Notes under the pieces: model-generated
The model's input: the letters and a program-made list of their open reading frames with translations, nothing else
The model's database searches: none
What the model was told of the DNA's origin: nothing
Position numbers and translations under genes: made by a program
DNA from: Alphaproteobacteria bacterium
Lineage (GTDB): Bacteria; Pseudomonadota; Alphaproteobacteria; UBA8366
Assembly (NCBI GenBank): GCA_021774335.1
Contig: JAJFJD010000047.1
Location: forward strand, 1 to 64,000
Length of the DNA: 64,000 nucleotides
Direction of reading: 5' to 3'
Shown: in pieces, positions 43,096 through 52,302 of the stretch
How the letters are laid out: each line of letters opens with the position of its first letter
Position numbering within the stretch: position 1 is the stretch's first letter

Positions 43096-44121
43096 ATGAC
43101 GGCGTTTCAATTCGGATTTATGACGCGGGCGCAATACCGGCGCGACGAAGATATTCCCGCCCGGTTCACCGAGTTGATGGAACAGGTCAGGCTCGCCGAG
43201 AAGCTCGGCTTCGTCTCCTTCGTGAAGGGCCAGCATTTCAGCAGCGATCCCTTCTACGAGTTTCAGCAGATGCCGCTGCTCGCCCGCGCCATGGCGGAAG
43301 CCCCGAGCTTGCGCCTGGTGACCGGGGTTAGCCTGCTGACGTTGCACAAACCGCTGGATATTGCCGAGCAGATGGCCACGCTGGACCTGATGTCGGGCGG
43401 CAAGGCGGTCTTCGGCTGTGCGCTTGGCTACCGCGATGTGGAATACAAGGCCTTCGGCGTTAAACGCGGCGAAGGCGGCAAACGGTTCGAAGAGAATCTC
43501 GAAGCGATCAAGCAGCTGTTCACCGGTGGGCCGGTCACGATGAAGGGCTCGCATTTCGAGTTGGACGAAGCGCGCCTCTCGGTGCCGCTGATGCGGGAGG
43601 GCGGGCCGCCGATCTGGATCGGGGCCAATGCCGACGTGGCGATCCAACGCGCGGCCCGAATGGGCGACTGCTGGTACATCAGCGCGCATCACCGGCTCGA
43701 CACGCTGGAGCGTCAGATCGATCTCTACAAGCGGGAACTCGACGCGGTCGGCAAGCCCTTCCCGGCGGAAATGCCGTTCCGGCGCGAAACCTTCGTCGCC
43801 GACAGCCGCGAACAGGCGATCGAGATGGTGCGGCCGCATCTCGGGCTCAAATACAATGCCTACCATCAATGGGGCCAGGACAAGGTCATGCCGAAAGGCG
43901 ATGACGACCTGGGCCAGGATTTCGACGACCTGATGCGCAATCGCTTCATCCTGGGCTCATCGGATGAGGTGGCCGAGGAAATCATTGAGTGCCACCGCAG
44001 GCTCGGCGTGAACCACATGATCGTGTCCCTGCAATGGCCCGGCATGCCGCAAAGCATGACCCTTGAAGCGATGCATCGCTTCGCCGAGGAAGTCTTCCCC
44101 AGGGTGCGCGCCGGCATTTGA
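43096..44121 (+). CDS. LLM oxidoreductase 3
   Basis: 341 residues from the ATG at 43096 with GAGGAG upstream; an in-frame start at 43078 adds six residues. It carries FVSFVKGQHFSSDPFYEFQQ, FGCALGYRDVEYKAFGV, TMKGSHFELDEARLS, PPIWIGANADVAIQRAARMG and HQWGQDKVMPKGDDD. The loop KRGEGGKRFEENL differs from LLM 1 and 4, where TTQKERV/TTQRERV occurs. Third of the tandem set, 25 bases after LLM 2. Confidence 0.88.
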   Translation: MTAFQFGFMTRAQYRRDEDIPARFTELMEQVRLAEKLGFVSFVKGQHFSSDPFYEFQQMPLLARAMAEAPSLRLVTGVSLLTLHKPLDIAEQMATLDLMSGGKAVFGCALGYRDVEYKAFGVKRGEGGKRFEENLEAIKQLFTGGPVTMKGSHFELDEARLSVPLMREGGPPIWIGANADVAIQRAARMGDCWYISAHHRLDTLERQIDLYKRELDAVGKPFPAEMPFRRETFVADSREQAIEMVRPHLGLKYNAYHQWGQDKVMPKGDDDLGQDFDDLMRNRFILGSSDEVAEEIIECHRRLGVNHMIVSLQWPGMPQSMTLEAMHRFAEEVFPRVRAGI

Positions 44122-44148
44122 TAATAACGCGATGAGCCGAAGGAGATA

Positions 44149-45186
44149 ATGGTGAACGCCGACAGCAAAATGAAATATGGCATCATCATGCGGACGCAAT
44201 ACCCGCAGGGCGAAGACATGGTGCGCCGGACCGAGGACCAGATGGAGCAGGCGCGGCTTGCCGATAAACTCGGCTTCGACAGCCTGCTCAAGAGCCAGCA
44301 TCTCGCCGGTTACCCGCTGCAGGAATTCCAGCAGGTGCCGTTCCTCGCCCGCGCCATGGCGGAGGCGCCCAACATGCGCCTGCTGACGGGCGTCATGCTT
44401 TTGTCGCTGCACAAGCCGCTCGACATCGCCGAGCAGTTGGCGACCCTCGACGTCATGTCCGGCGGGCGTTTGATCTTCGGCGTCGGGCTTGGGTACCGCG
44501 AGGTCGAGTTCAAGGCCTTCGGCACGACCCAGAAAGAGCGCGTGCCGCGCTTCATGGAGAATTTGGAAGCGATCAGGCGGCTCTGGACCGAGGACGAAGT
44601 ATCGATGGTCGGCTCGCATTTCGAGCTCGACAAGGTTCGAGTCTCGTTGAAACCCGCGCAGAAACCGACGCCGCCGGTCTGGATCGGCGCCAATGCCGAC
44701 GCCGCGATCCGCCGGGCCGCCAAGGTCGCCGATTCCTGGTTCATCAATCCGCACCAGAAGATGGAAACCATCGCCCGGCAGGTCGAGGTGTACCGGCGCG
44801 CGCTGGACGAGGCGGATAAGCCCTTCCCGGATGAACTGCCGCTGGCGCGCGAAATTTTCATCGCGCCCAGCAAGCAGGAAGCGATCGACCGCTGCGGCCC
44901 CTATCTGGCCGAGAAATACAAGGTCTATCACCAATGGGGCCAGGACAAGGCGATGCCGGACGACGACAACGACCTGTCCATGGCGCTGGAGGAACTACAG
45001 GAAGACCGGTTCCTTTTGGGGCCGGCGGACCAGATCGCCGAGGCACTCATTCAGTACAACCGGCAACTCGGTGTGAACCATATGGTGCTCGGATTCCACT
45101 GGGTCGGGATGCCGCAGGAGATCGCCTTGGATCAGATGCGAATGTTCGCCGAGGACGTCATGCCCAAGGTCGAACAAGGCCTCTAG
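44149..45186 (+). CDS. LLM oxidoreductase 4
   Basis: 345 residues. AAGGAGATA precedes the ATG at 44149. It has FDSLLKSQHLAGYPLQEFQQ, FGVGLGYREVEFKAFG, SMVGSHFELDKVRVS, PPVWIGANADAAIRRAAKVA and HQWGQDKAMPDDDND. Its C-terminus (VLGFHWVGMPQEIALDQM) groups it with LLM 5, separate from LLM 1-3, which have a SLQWPGMPQSM or SVQGTGLPQSA ending. Confidence 0.88.
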   Translation: MVNADSKMKYGIIMRTQYPQGEDMVRRTEDQMEQARLADKLGFDSLLKSQHLAGYPLQEFQQVPFLARAMAEAPNMRLLTGVMLLSLHKPLDIAEQLATLDVMSGGRLIFGVGLGYREVEFKAFGTTQKERVPRFMENLEAIRRLWTEDEVSMVGSHFELDKVRVSLKPAQKPTPPVWIGANADAAIRRAAKVADSWFINPHQKMETIARQVEVYRRALDEADKPFPDELPLAREIFIAPSKQEAIDRCGPYLAEKYKVYHQWGQDKAMPDDDNDLSMALEELQEDRFLLGPADQIAEALIQYNRQLGVNHMVLGFHWVGMPQEIALDQMRMFAEDVMPKVEQGL

Positions 45187-45277
45187 GAATCGCGTGGGGC
45201 CGAAATTTGGCGGCGCGCGGGCAGACGGGGTAGGCTCGCGGAAAGATCGACAACCCAGAGACGTGGAGGCAGGCTAG

Positions 45278-46294
45278 ATGAAATACGGATTCTTCATCCG
45301 TGGGCAGTACCGGCAGGGCGACGACATGGTCGCGCGGTTCAATGAGTTGGTGGAGCAGGCGCGGCTCGCCGATGAACTCGGGTTCTCAGACCTGATCAGT
45401 GGCATGCACTATGCCGGTTATCCGCTCAGCCAGTTCCAGCTTCTGCCATTCCTGTCGCGGATCATGGGCGAAGTGCCCAACATGCGCATCATTACCGGCA
45501 TCATCCTGCTGTCGCTGCACAAGCCGCTCGACATCGCCGAGCAGTTGGCGACGATCGACGTCATGTCGAACGGTCGGCTGGTGTTCGGCGCCGGGCTTGG
45601 CTACCGCGAAGTCGAGTTCCGCGGATTCGGCACCACGCCGAAGGATCGGGTGCCCCGGCTGATCGAGAACCTGGAAGCGATCAAGCGGCTCTGGACGGAA
45701 GAGCATGTCAACATGAAGGGGTCGCATTTCGATCTGGTCGACTGCACGCTGTCGCTCAAACCCGTGCAGAAACCGATGCCGCCGATCTGGTTTGGTGCGA
45801 ATGCCGACGGCGCGGTGCGCCGGACGGCGAAGCTCGCGGATACTTGGTTCATCAATCCACATCAGCGGATGGACACGATCGAACGCCAACTCGACGTCTA
45901 CAAAACGGCGCTGGATGAATACGGAAAGCCGTTTCCGACCGAGCTGCCGTTGATGCGAGAGATTTTTGTCGCCGGCTCGCGCGAGGAAGCGACGCGTCTT
46001 GCCCGGCCCTATCTCGAGGAGAAATACAAGGTCTACCACGAGTGGGGACAGGACAAGGCGATGCCCAAGGGCGACGACGACTTGAATCTGGACTTCGATG
46101 AATTGACCCGCGACCGCTTTCTGTTCGGGTCACCAGATGAGGTTGCCGAGCAGATCATCGGCTATGAGAAGAAATTCGGCGTGACCCATATGGTGCTCGG
46201 GCTGCACTGGGTCGGCATGCCGCACAGCCAGGTGACGGACAGCATGCGTCTGTTCGCCGAGGAAGTGATGCCGAGGGTGAAGCAGGGCCTCTAA
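45278..46294 (+). CDS. LLM oxidoreductase 5
   Basis: 338 residues. Contains FSDLISGMHYAGYPLSQFQ, FGAGLGYREVEFRGFG, NMKGSHFDLVDCTLS, PPIWFGANADGAVRRTAKLA and HEWGQDKAMPKGDDD. The usual WIGANAD is WFGANAD here. The gap before it (91 bases) is the longest in the set, so it could have its own promoter. It converges on the LpxR-like gene. Confidence 0.88.
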   Translation: MKYGFFIRGQYRQGDDMVARFNELVEQARLADELGFSDLISGMHYAGYPLSQFQLLPFLSRIMGEVPNMRIITGIILLSLHKPLDIAEQLATIDVMSNGRLVFGAGLGYREVEFRGFGTTPKDRVPRLIENLEAIKRLWTEEHVNMKGSHFDLVDCTLSLKPVQKPMPPIWFGANADGAVRRTAKLADTWFINPHQRMDTIERQLDVYKTALDEYGKPFPTELPLMREIFVAGSREEATRLARPYLEEKYKVYHEWGQDKAMPKGDDDLNLDFDELTRDRFLFGSPDEVAEQIIGYEKKFGVTHMVLGLHWVGMPHSQVTDSMRLFAEEVMPRVKQGL

Positions 46295-46309
46295 CGGGAG
46301 GCGCGGCGC

Positions 46310-47368
46310 TCAGAACCGGACCGACAAGGCGGCCGAGCCGAAGCTGTTGAAGCCTTCCTGGCCGTCGAATTCCGCCGAACGAAAGACCTGGGTGAAGGCC
46401 AGCCGGGCGCGCAGAAATGTGACGGCAAAGCCCATCTGTATGTCGCCGACAAAGTATTTTTTGTCGACGCTGCGGCTATCGCGGAAGGTATTGCCGTCGA
46501 GGAAGATATTGCGGCCGATCACCCGTCCTTCGGCCCCGGCGAACAGGTACCAGCCGAAGCTATCGTCGGGGACGAAGAAATCGGACCCCGGCAGATTCGG
46601 CCGAATCTTCGGGGGTCCGAAATCGTTCGGCAGGTCATCACCGAAGCGAACGGTGAATCCGGCGGCGCCATGCGTGAAGACGTTGCCCAGCGCACCGCCG
46701 ATATGCGGCGTGAAATCCACGCCGAGGTTTTCGATCGGAATGACGTCGTGCAACGGCAATTCATGGAACTGGCGGAAGCTACGCTCGTAGAACAACGTTG
46801 CGCCAGGCTCGGTTTTAAGCTGGGTGTTCCAGCCCCTAGGCTCGGTGATGCCGATAAGTTTATGCCACTTGGTCTGAACCTCGTTCGCCAACGAGTAAGG
46901 GCCGACCACGCCGATATCGAGTTCGAGCTTGTCCAGCACCGACCCGTTTTCCGCGACCAATCCAATGCCCGCGAACAACCATCCGGCATAGGGCCGGTCG
47001 TCCCGCGGCGGGTCGGTCAGGCTGATGTCCTCCGGCGTGTAGATGTTCTGACCCACCGAAAAACTCATCCGCATGCGCCGAGTGGCCTTGAAGAACGGAA
47101 CGAAAGAGGCTGCATCCCGGATGAAGCGGGGCGCACCGCCCTCTTGCGACAGCCAGGCGGCGCGCATGCCGTTGGTGAAATGCCGGTCCGTGCCGCCGAA
47201 CATATCGTTGTCGAACTGCAGCGTGATGTATTGGCTTTGATCGAGCGGTTTGTCGATTGCGTGTGCGGCGCCGGCCCACAGGCCTGTTGCGCTGGCCGCG
47301 ATAAGACCGGCGAAAACACCCTGCCGAACGGATTTTTGGTCACCGAAAAGATCTAAAAAATTCGTCAT
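46310..47368 (-). CDS. LpxR-like lipid A deacylase family protein (DUF2219)
   Basis: 352 residues with a signal peptide (ending AGAAHA). The mature N-terminus ITLQFDNDMFGGTDRHFTNGM matches LpxR, where Asn and Asp at that place form part of the active site, and DDRPYAGWL is the second family mark; the aromatic C-terminus SAALSVRF suits an outer-membrane beta-barrel. LpxR removes the 3'-acyloxyacyl chain of lipid A. Its start lies nine bases from the FO synthase stop on the same strand, so it may be read with the F420 operon, which is unexpected. Confidence 0.85.
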   Translation of the reverse strand: MTNFLDLFGDQKSVRQGVFAGLIAASATGLWAGAAHAIDKPLDQSQYITLQFDNDMFGGTDRHFTNGMRAAWLSQEGGAPRFIRDAASFVPFFKATRRMRMSFSVGQNIYTPEDISLTDPPRDDRPYAGWLFAGIGLVAENGSVLDKLELDIGVVGPYSLANEVQTKWHKLIGITEPRGWNTQLKTEPGATLFYERSFRQFHELPLHDVIPIENLGVDFTPHIGGALGNVFTHGAAGFTVRFGDDLPNDFGPPKIRPNLPGSDFFVPDDSFGWYLFAGAEGRVIGRNIFLDGNTFRDSRSVDKKYFVGDIQMGFAVTFLRARLAFTQVFRSAEFDGQEGFNSFGSAALSVRF

Positions 47369-47377
47369 CTGTAAATT

Positions 47378-49813
47378 CTAATCCGCTGCATCTAATCCGG
47401 GCCGGACGAGGGATTTCGGGCCCGCCGACGGTGGGCGTTCGTAGCGTAGCGCGCGCGGTAATTGTACCGGGTCTAGTGTCGCAGCCCCATAGGCGGCGTC
47501 CCGCCGGTCTTGCGGTACGTCGCCGTACAGGGTGGTCCGTTGTTTCGGCGTCCGGTCCAGTGCTTGAATAATTTGGTCCATGGACTCCGGCGGCATTTCC
47601 TCGCCGTGCGATGCGCCGGCGGCACGGGTAATCGTCTCGTTCATCAGCGTGCCGCCCAGGTCGTTCGCCCCGGCGTTGAGGCAGGCGTGCACACCGTCAG
47701 GTCCCATTTTGACCCAGGACGCCTGGATATTGGTGAAATGGGGATGCAGCGCCAGCCGTGCAACCGCATGCATCAGCACAGCCTCGCGGAAGGTCGGCCC
47801 GCGCCGCGCGCGTCCTTTCAGGTAGATCGGCGCTTCCATCGGCACGAAGGGCAGCGGCACGAACTCGGTGAAGCCGCCGGTGCGTTTCTGCAGATCGCGC
47901 AGGCGCAGCAGATGGCGCGCCCAATGCACCGGCCGGTCGACATGCCCGAACATGATCGTCGCCGTGCTGCGCAGCCCGGCCACATGCGCTTGTTCCATCA
48001 CCGACAGCCATTGTTCGGTGTTCACCTTGTCCGGGCAGATGATGTCACGCACCTCGTCGTCGAGAATCTCGGCGGCAGTGCCGGGCAGTGATCCAAGGCC
48101 GGCATCTTTGAGTTGCGCCAGAAAATCGCTGACGGAAATTCCGAGCGTCGCAGCACCTTGCCAGACTTCCAACGGTGTAAAGGCATGCAGATGCATGTCC
48201 GGCAGCACCGACTTCAGGCGGTGGCAGATGTCGAGATAGGTCTCGCCGGTATAGTCCGGGTGGATGCCGCCCTGCATACAGAGTTCGGTGGCGCCCCGGT
48301 CCCAGGCTTCGCGGCCGCGACGCTCGACCTCGTCGAGACCCAGGTCATAGGGCTTGCCGCGCAGGTTCTCGCTGAGCTTGCCTTTCGAGAAGGCGCAGAA
48401 CTGGCAACGGAAATAGCACACGTTCGTGTAGTTGATGTTGCGGTTCACCGTGTAGGTGACCGTGTCGCCGACCGTCTCACGCCGTACGGTATCGGCGGCG
48501 GCGCAGACCTCGGCGACCTCGCCGCCGCGCGCCTGGAACAGCCGAACGATCTCCGCCTCGCTGAGGTCGCTGCCCGCGCGTGCCTTGTCCAGAATATGGG
48601 TCAGTGCATCGGTCTGTACCGCTTCCTCATAAGGATGGAACAGCGGCGGCGGCGTCTCGGTGCTGCCGGGGCTCCAGTCTTCGGCGCGTGCGAAGCCGTC
48701 GGAATCGATGGCCCGCAATACCGGCGTATGGAATGCCGCGTCGAGCCACCGGTCGGGCGCGCGGGCGTAGTCGGGATAGATCGCAAGTCGCTCGATCAAT
48801 GTCTTGCCGGCGGCGCCAGTCTCGCGCGCCAGCGCGTCGAGATGCGGCCACGGCGCTTCCGGATTGACGTGGTCAGGCGTCACCGGGGACACCCCGCCCC
48901 AATCGTTGATCCCCGCGTCGATCAGCGGGCGCAGGGCACCCGGGCTCAGGTTCGGCGGCGCTTGAATGTTCATTTCCGGGCCGAAGATCAGCCGGGCGAC
49001 TGCCAGCGTCCAGGTCAGGTCGTCCGCGTCCGGTTCGGGCGCCTCGGCCATCTTGGTGTCCGGCTTAGCGCGGAAATTCTGGATGATGATTTCCTGGATA
49101 TGGCCGTGTCGGTCGTGCAGATCGCGCAGCGCCAACAGCGACTCGATCCGTTCGCGCCGCGTCTCGCCAATGCCGATCAGGATGCCCGAGGTGAAGGGGA
49201 CGCCGAGCGCGCCGGCGATATCGATGCACTCGAGCCGGACCGAAGGCTCCTTGTCCGGTGATCCGTAATGCGGGCCGCCCTTCTCGCACAACCGCGCGCT
49301 CGCGCTTTCCAGCATGATACCTTGCGAGACGGAGACTTCGCGCAGCCGGGCAATTTCGTCCCGCGTCATGACGCCGGGATTGACGTGCGGCAACAGGCCG
49401 GTCTCCTCGAAGACCAAGCGCGCCATCGCCACGAGGTAGTCGATCGTCGTGGCGTGGCCAAGTTGCGCCAGTTCCTCTCGCGCCACGCGATAGCGTAGTT
49501 CCGGCTTGTCGCCGAGGGTGAACAGCGCTTCCTTGCAACCCGCCGCCGCACCGGCGCGGGCAATGTCGAGCACCTGATCGGCGGTGAGATAAGCTGCTTC
49601 GCCCGGGCGTGGCGGATGCGCGAATGTGCAGTAGTGGCAGACGTCGCGGCAGAGCTGTGTCAGCGGGATGAAGACCTTGCGCGAATAGCTGACGGTATTG
49701 GCATGCCCTTGCTCGCAAAGCGCGCCGGCGCGTGCCACCAGCGCGGCCGTATCCCGGTCGTCGGCGAGGGCCAAAGCGGTGGTGCGGTCCATGGGGCGGA
49801 AAGTCTCCATCAC
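47378..49813 (-). CDS. fbiC: Bifunctional FO synthase (CofG-CofH fusion, FbiC)
   Basis: 811 residues holding two radical SAM domains: CRDVCHYCTF near residue 56 and CYFRCQFCAF near residue 472, each a CxxxCxxC cluster. The N-terminal half corresponds to CofG (GVSPVTPDHVNPEAPWP), the C-terminal half to CofH (AFTPLEVWQGAATLG, IQASWVKMGPDGVHACL). It makes the deazaflavin FO from the tyrosine and the riboflavin-pathway diaminouracil. The fusion is as in actinobacteria. The start overlaps the CofC stop (ATGA). Confidence 0.95.
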   Translation of the reverse strand: MMETFRPMDRTTALALADDRDTAALVARAGALCEQGHANTVSYSRKVFIPLTQLCRDVCHYCTFAHPPRPGEAAYLTADQVLDIARAGAAAGCKEALFTLGDKPELRYRVAREELAQLGHATTIDYLVAMARLVFEETGLLPHVNPGVMTRDEIARLREVSVSQGIMLESASARLCEKGGPHYGSPDKEPSVRLECIDIAGALGVPFTSGILIGIGETRRERIESLLALRDLHDRHGHIQEIIIQNFRAKPDTKMAEAPEPDADDLTWTLAVARLIFGPEMNIQAPPNLSPGALRPLIDAGINDWGGVSPVTPDHVNPEAPWPHLDALARETGAAGKTLIERLAIYPDYARAPDRWLDAAFHTPVLRAIDSDGFARAEDWSPGSTETPPPLFHPYEEAVQTDALTHILDKARAGSDLSEAEIVRLFQARGGEVAEVCAAADTVRRETVGDTVTYTVNRNINYTNVCYFRCQFCAFSKGKLSENLRGKPYDLGLDEVERRGREAWDRGATELCMQGGIHPDYTGETYLDICHRLKSVLPDMHLHAFTPLEVWQGAATLGISVSDFLAQLKDAGLGSLPGTAAEILDDEVRDIICPDKVNTEQWLSVMEQAHVAGLRSTATIMFGHVDRPVHWARHLLRLRDLQKRTGGFTEFVPLPFVPMEAPIYLKGRARRGPTFREAVLMHAVARLALHPHFTNIQASWVKMGPDGVHACLNAGANDLGGTLMNETITRAAGASHGEEMPPESMDQIIQALDRTPKQRTTLYGDVPQDRRDAAYGAATLDPVQLPRALRYERPPSAGPKSLVRPGLDAAD

Positions 49814-50484
49814 GCGCCTTTCGCCGATTCCGTCGCGGCGCGCAGCCGCGCGGCGATCCCACTTGCGTCCAGATAGGCATGCGTTCGCGTTTCTGCCGGG
49901 CGGTGGATCAACTGGCGCAGGTCATCCGGCGTGTCGATGTCGAGGGCAATCCCCGGCAGGTCGACGATGATGGGTTCCACGCCGCGCGCCCGCGCCGCCG
50001 CCAAATGCGGTTTGAAACTGTCATTGCCGAAGCTGAACGGGATCAGGTCCGGTGGCGACAGGGCAATGCAGTTGGAGCCGCGCCGGTCATGGGCCGGAAC
50101 GATCGTCATCGCCGGGGCGTCGCCATGCGCGGCCAGGACGGTTTCGATCTCGTCCCGCGTAATCAGCGGCGCGTCGCCGGGAAACGTCATGATGCTCGTG
50201 ATGCCGCCGTCGATGAGGGTCGCAACCGCGGCTTCGACCGCGGCGGTCTGTCCCTGATTTTCGGCTTCGGTGATGATGCGGGCGCCGTAGCTCTTGGCGA
50301 CGGCGGCGGCTTCCTCGTCCCGGGTGATCACGGCGATGCCGGCCAGTCCCGGCACATCGGTCAGCACCGACAGCACGTCCTCGTACATCGTGCGGAACAG
50401 CAGCCGCCGTTCCGGCGGGCTGAGCGCGTCGGCTAGCCGCTGTTTGGCGTCGACAAGATCCTTGGCCGGCAGCACCGCCCACAT
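49810..50484 (-). CDS. cofC: 2-phospho-L-lactate (or 3-phosphoglycerate) guanylyltransferase CofC/FbiD
   Basis: 224 residues. CofC family features: MWAVLPAKDLVDAKQRLA with the nucleotide-binding Lys-x-x-x-x-K-x-R-L pattern, MTFPGDAPLITRDEI with the metal Asp, and RGSNCIALSPPDLIPFSFG. It activates a phosphorylated three-carbon acid with GTP for CofD. Which acid (2-phospholactate, phosphoenolpyruvate or 3-phosphoglycerate) varies between lineages. The ATG at 50484 follows AAGGA; homology starts there, so an in-frame upstream start at 50571 is rejected. Confidence 0.9.
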   Translation of the reverse strand: MWAVLPAKDLVDAKQRLADALSPPERRLLFRTMYEDVLSVLTDVPGLAGIAVITRDEEAAAVAKSYGARIITEAENQGQTAAVEAAVATLIDGGITSIMTFPGDAPLITRDEIETVLAAHGDAPAMTIVPAHDRRGSNCIALSPPDLIPFSFGNDSFKPHLAAARARGVEPIIVDLPGIALDIDTPDDLRQLIHRPAETRTHAYLDASGIAARLRAATESAKGA

Positions 50485-50563
50485 ACAATATTTCCTTACT
50501 TCGGTGCAGCGTGTTGATGAGGCTCGGACTATAGCAAAGGGGTGAGATTGCGCGCCAGTCCGC

Positions 50564-51535
50564 CTAACCATGCGATGAGTTGCCTAGCTTTTCGGCGAAG
50601 GTAAGTACTTCTCGGGCGAGCCTTTCCTTGTCGGCGAGAGTCTTCATGATCGTATCGGTCATCAACACGTCGACGCCGAGGGATCGTACCGCATCGTCGC
50701 TACCGGCGTCGCTGCTGTCGAGCACGAATCCATCGAGCAGGTCGCCGTAATGCCGGGCAACCGCCACCGCGTCACTGTCCAATCCCAGCTCGGTCATCAT
50801 CTTCGCGGTCGGGCCCTTCAACGCCTTGCCGCCGACGATCGGCGAGACCGCGACGACCGGGGCCTTGGCCGCCGTTAGCATATCGCGCAGACCGGGAACG
50901 GCGAAGATGGGATCGATGCTGATAAACGGGTTGGAGGGGCAGATCACGACCGCGCTGAGATCGTCGCCGGCCAATGCTTCGGCGATCCCCGGCGCCGGGT
51001 GGGCGTCCGCAGCGCCATCAAATCGGAAGCCGGTGACCACGGGCGCACATTGCTCGCGCACGAAATAATGCTGGAATGGCAGCGGTCCGTCCGGCGTTTC
51101 GACGATGGTGCGGACGGGCGTGTCGCTCATCGGCAGGATCTTTGGCTCGATACCCAGCCGCTGCCGAAAATCGCCGGTGATGCCGGTCAGGGTCTCGCCG
51201 GATGCAAGACGGCGGCTGCGTTCGACGTGGGTGGCCAGGTCGCGGTCGCCGAGTTGGAACCAGGTTTCGCCACCCAATGCCTCCATCGAGGCCATGAATT
51301 GCCAGGTCTCACCGCCGCGGCCCCAACCGGTTTCAGTATTGCTGATGCCTGCCAGGGTGTAGGTCAGCGTGTCGATGTCGGGACAGATCGTCAGGCCGAG
51401 ATGTTCGAAATCGTCGCCGGTGTTGGCGATGATCGTCAGGTCTTCGGGTAGGAGGGTTCGCGCCAGACCCAGCGCCAGCTTGGCGCCACCGACGCCGCCG
51501 GACAGCGCGACGCAGCGGGGTGCCTGCGTGGTCAC
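50564..51535 (-). CDS. cofD: 2-phospho-L-lactate transferase CofD/FbiA
   Basis: 323 residues. The N-terminal ALSGGVGGAKLALGLA and ANTGDDFEHLGLTICPDIDT bind the FO and GDP substrate in the CofD family; VICPSNPFISIDPI and SPIVGGKALKGPTAKM complete the signature. It joins the guanylylated acid to FO, giving F420-0 or dehydro-F420-0. The ATG overlaps the CofE stop (ATGA), and 79 bases separate it from cofC downstream. Confidence 0.95.
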   Translation of the reverse strand: MTTQAPRCVALSGGVGGAKLALGLARTLLPEDLTIIANTGDDFEHLGLTICPDIDTLTYTLAGISNTETGWGRGGETWQFMASMEALGGETWFQLGDRDLATHVERSRRLASGETLTGITGDFRQRLGIEPKILPMSDTPVRTIVETPDGPLPFQHYFVREQCAPVVTGFRFDGAADAHPAPGIAEALAGDDLSAVVICPSNPFISIDPIFAVPGLRDMLTAAKAPVVAVSPIVGGKALKGPTAKMMTELGLDSDAVAVARHYGDLLDGFVLDSSDAGSDDAVRSLGVDVLMTDTIMKTLADKERLAREVLTFAEKLGNSSHG

Positions 51536-52302
51536 CGGAACAAATCCTCATTCTCGCCGCGCAGCAACTCGCCGACGGTGCCGTCTTCGGCCTCCGGGGC
51601 AAAGCCCCGGATCAGCGCGACCGGCGTTCCTTCCGCTCCTTCGCCCTGCACTACCGATGCAGTCGCGGCCAGTTCATCCGCTAGACCGACCGTGGACACG
51701 CGCAGCTCGCGGCCGAACAGGTCTTTGTCGCCGCGCAGGTCGAGAAGCGAGCGCAGGCCCGATACGCCGATCGCGGTGCCGACAGTGCCGTACCGCCACG
51801 CCCGGCCGATGCTGTCGTTGATGATCACGGCGGGCGTGGTGCCCGTGATTCCGGCGATCGCGGCGCGCAATTGTTTGCAGGATCGATCCGGATCCTGCGG
51901 CAATAGCAACACGCGTTCGTCGCCGTTCGTCGGCTCCACGTTCGAGGCGTCGATTCCGGCGTTGGCCAAGACGAATCCCAGGCGATGTTCCACGATCAAC
52001 AGGCCGGGCCGTTGCCGCACTACCCGTGTCGACTCGCCGAGGATCAGTTCGATCAGCCGCGGGTCCTTGTCGACTTCCGCCCCCAGCGCCACGGCTTCGG
52101 CCGACGGCGTAATGTCGCCGAGCGTGGCGTAGCGTCCTTCCGCCTTCGAGACAATCTTCTGGGCGACCACGATCACGTCGTCGCGCCGCAGTGTCACGTC
52201 GGCCCGGCCCAGTGCCGAGAGGATCAGGTCACAAAGGTCGTCGCCGGGCTGGACCAGCGGAATGCCGGGAAGGGCGAGGGTTTCGATCCGCCGCGGCGTC
52301 AC
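51532..52302 (-). CDS. cofE: Coenzyme F420-0:L-glutamate ligase, stand-alone CofE
   Basis: 256 residues. CofE features: LPGIPLVQPGDDLCDLI, VVAQKIVSKAEGR, HRLGFVLANAGIDASNV and NDSIGRAWRYGTVGTAIG. It adds glutamates by gamma-linkage to F420-0. In actinobacteria this is the N-terminal part of FbiB, fused to a nitroreductase-like domain; here it ends without one, as in archaea, so the reductive step for dehydro-F420 must lie elsewhere or be unnecessary. Both ends overlap neighbours by ATGA. Confidence 0.94.
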   Translation of the reverse strand: MTPRRIETLALPGIPLVQPGDDLCDLILSALGRADVTLRRDDVIVVAQKIVSKAEGRYATLGDITPSAEAVALGAEVDKDPRLIELILGESTRVVRQRPGLLIVEHRLGFVLANAGIDASNVEPTNGDERVLLLPQDPDRSCKQLRAAIAGITGTTPAVIINDSIGRAWRYGTVGTAIGVSGLRSLLDLRGDKDLFGRELRVSTVGLADELAATASVVQGEGAEGTPVALIRGFAPEAEDGTVGELLRGENEDLFR

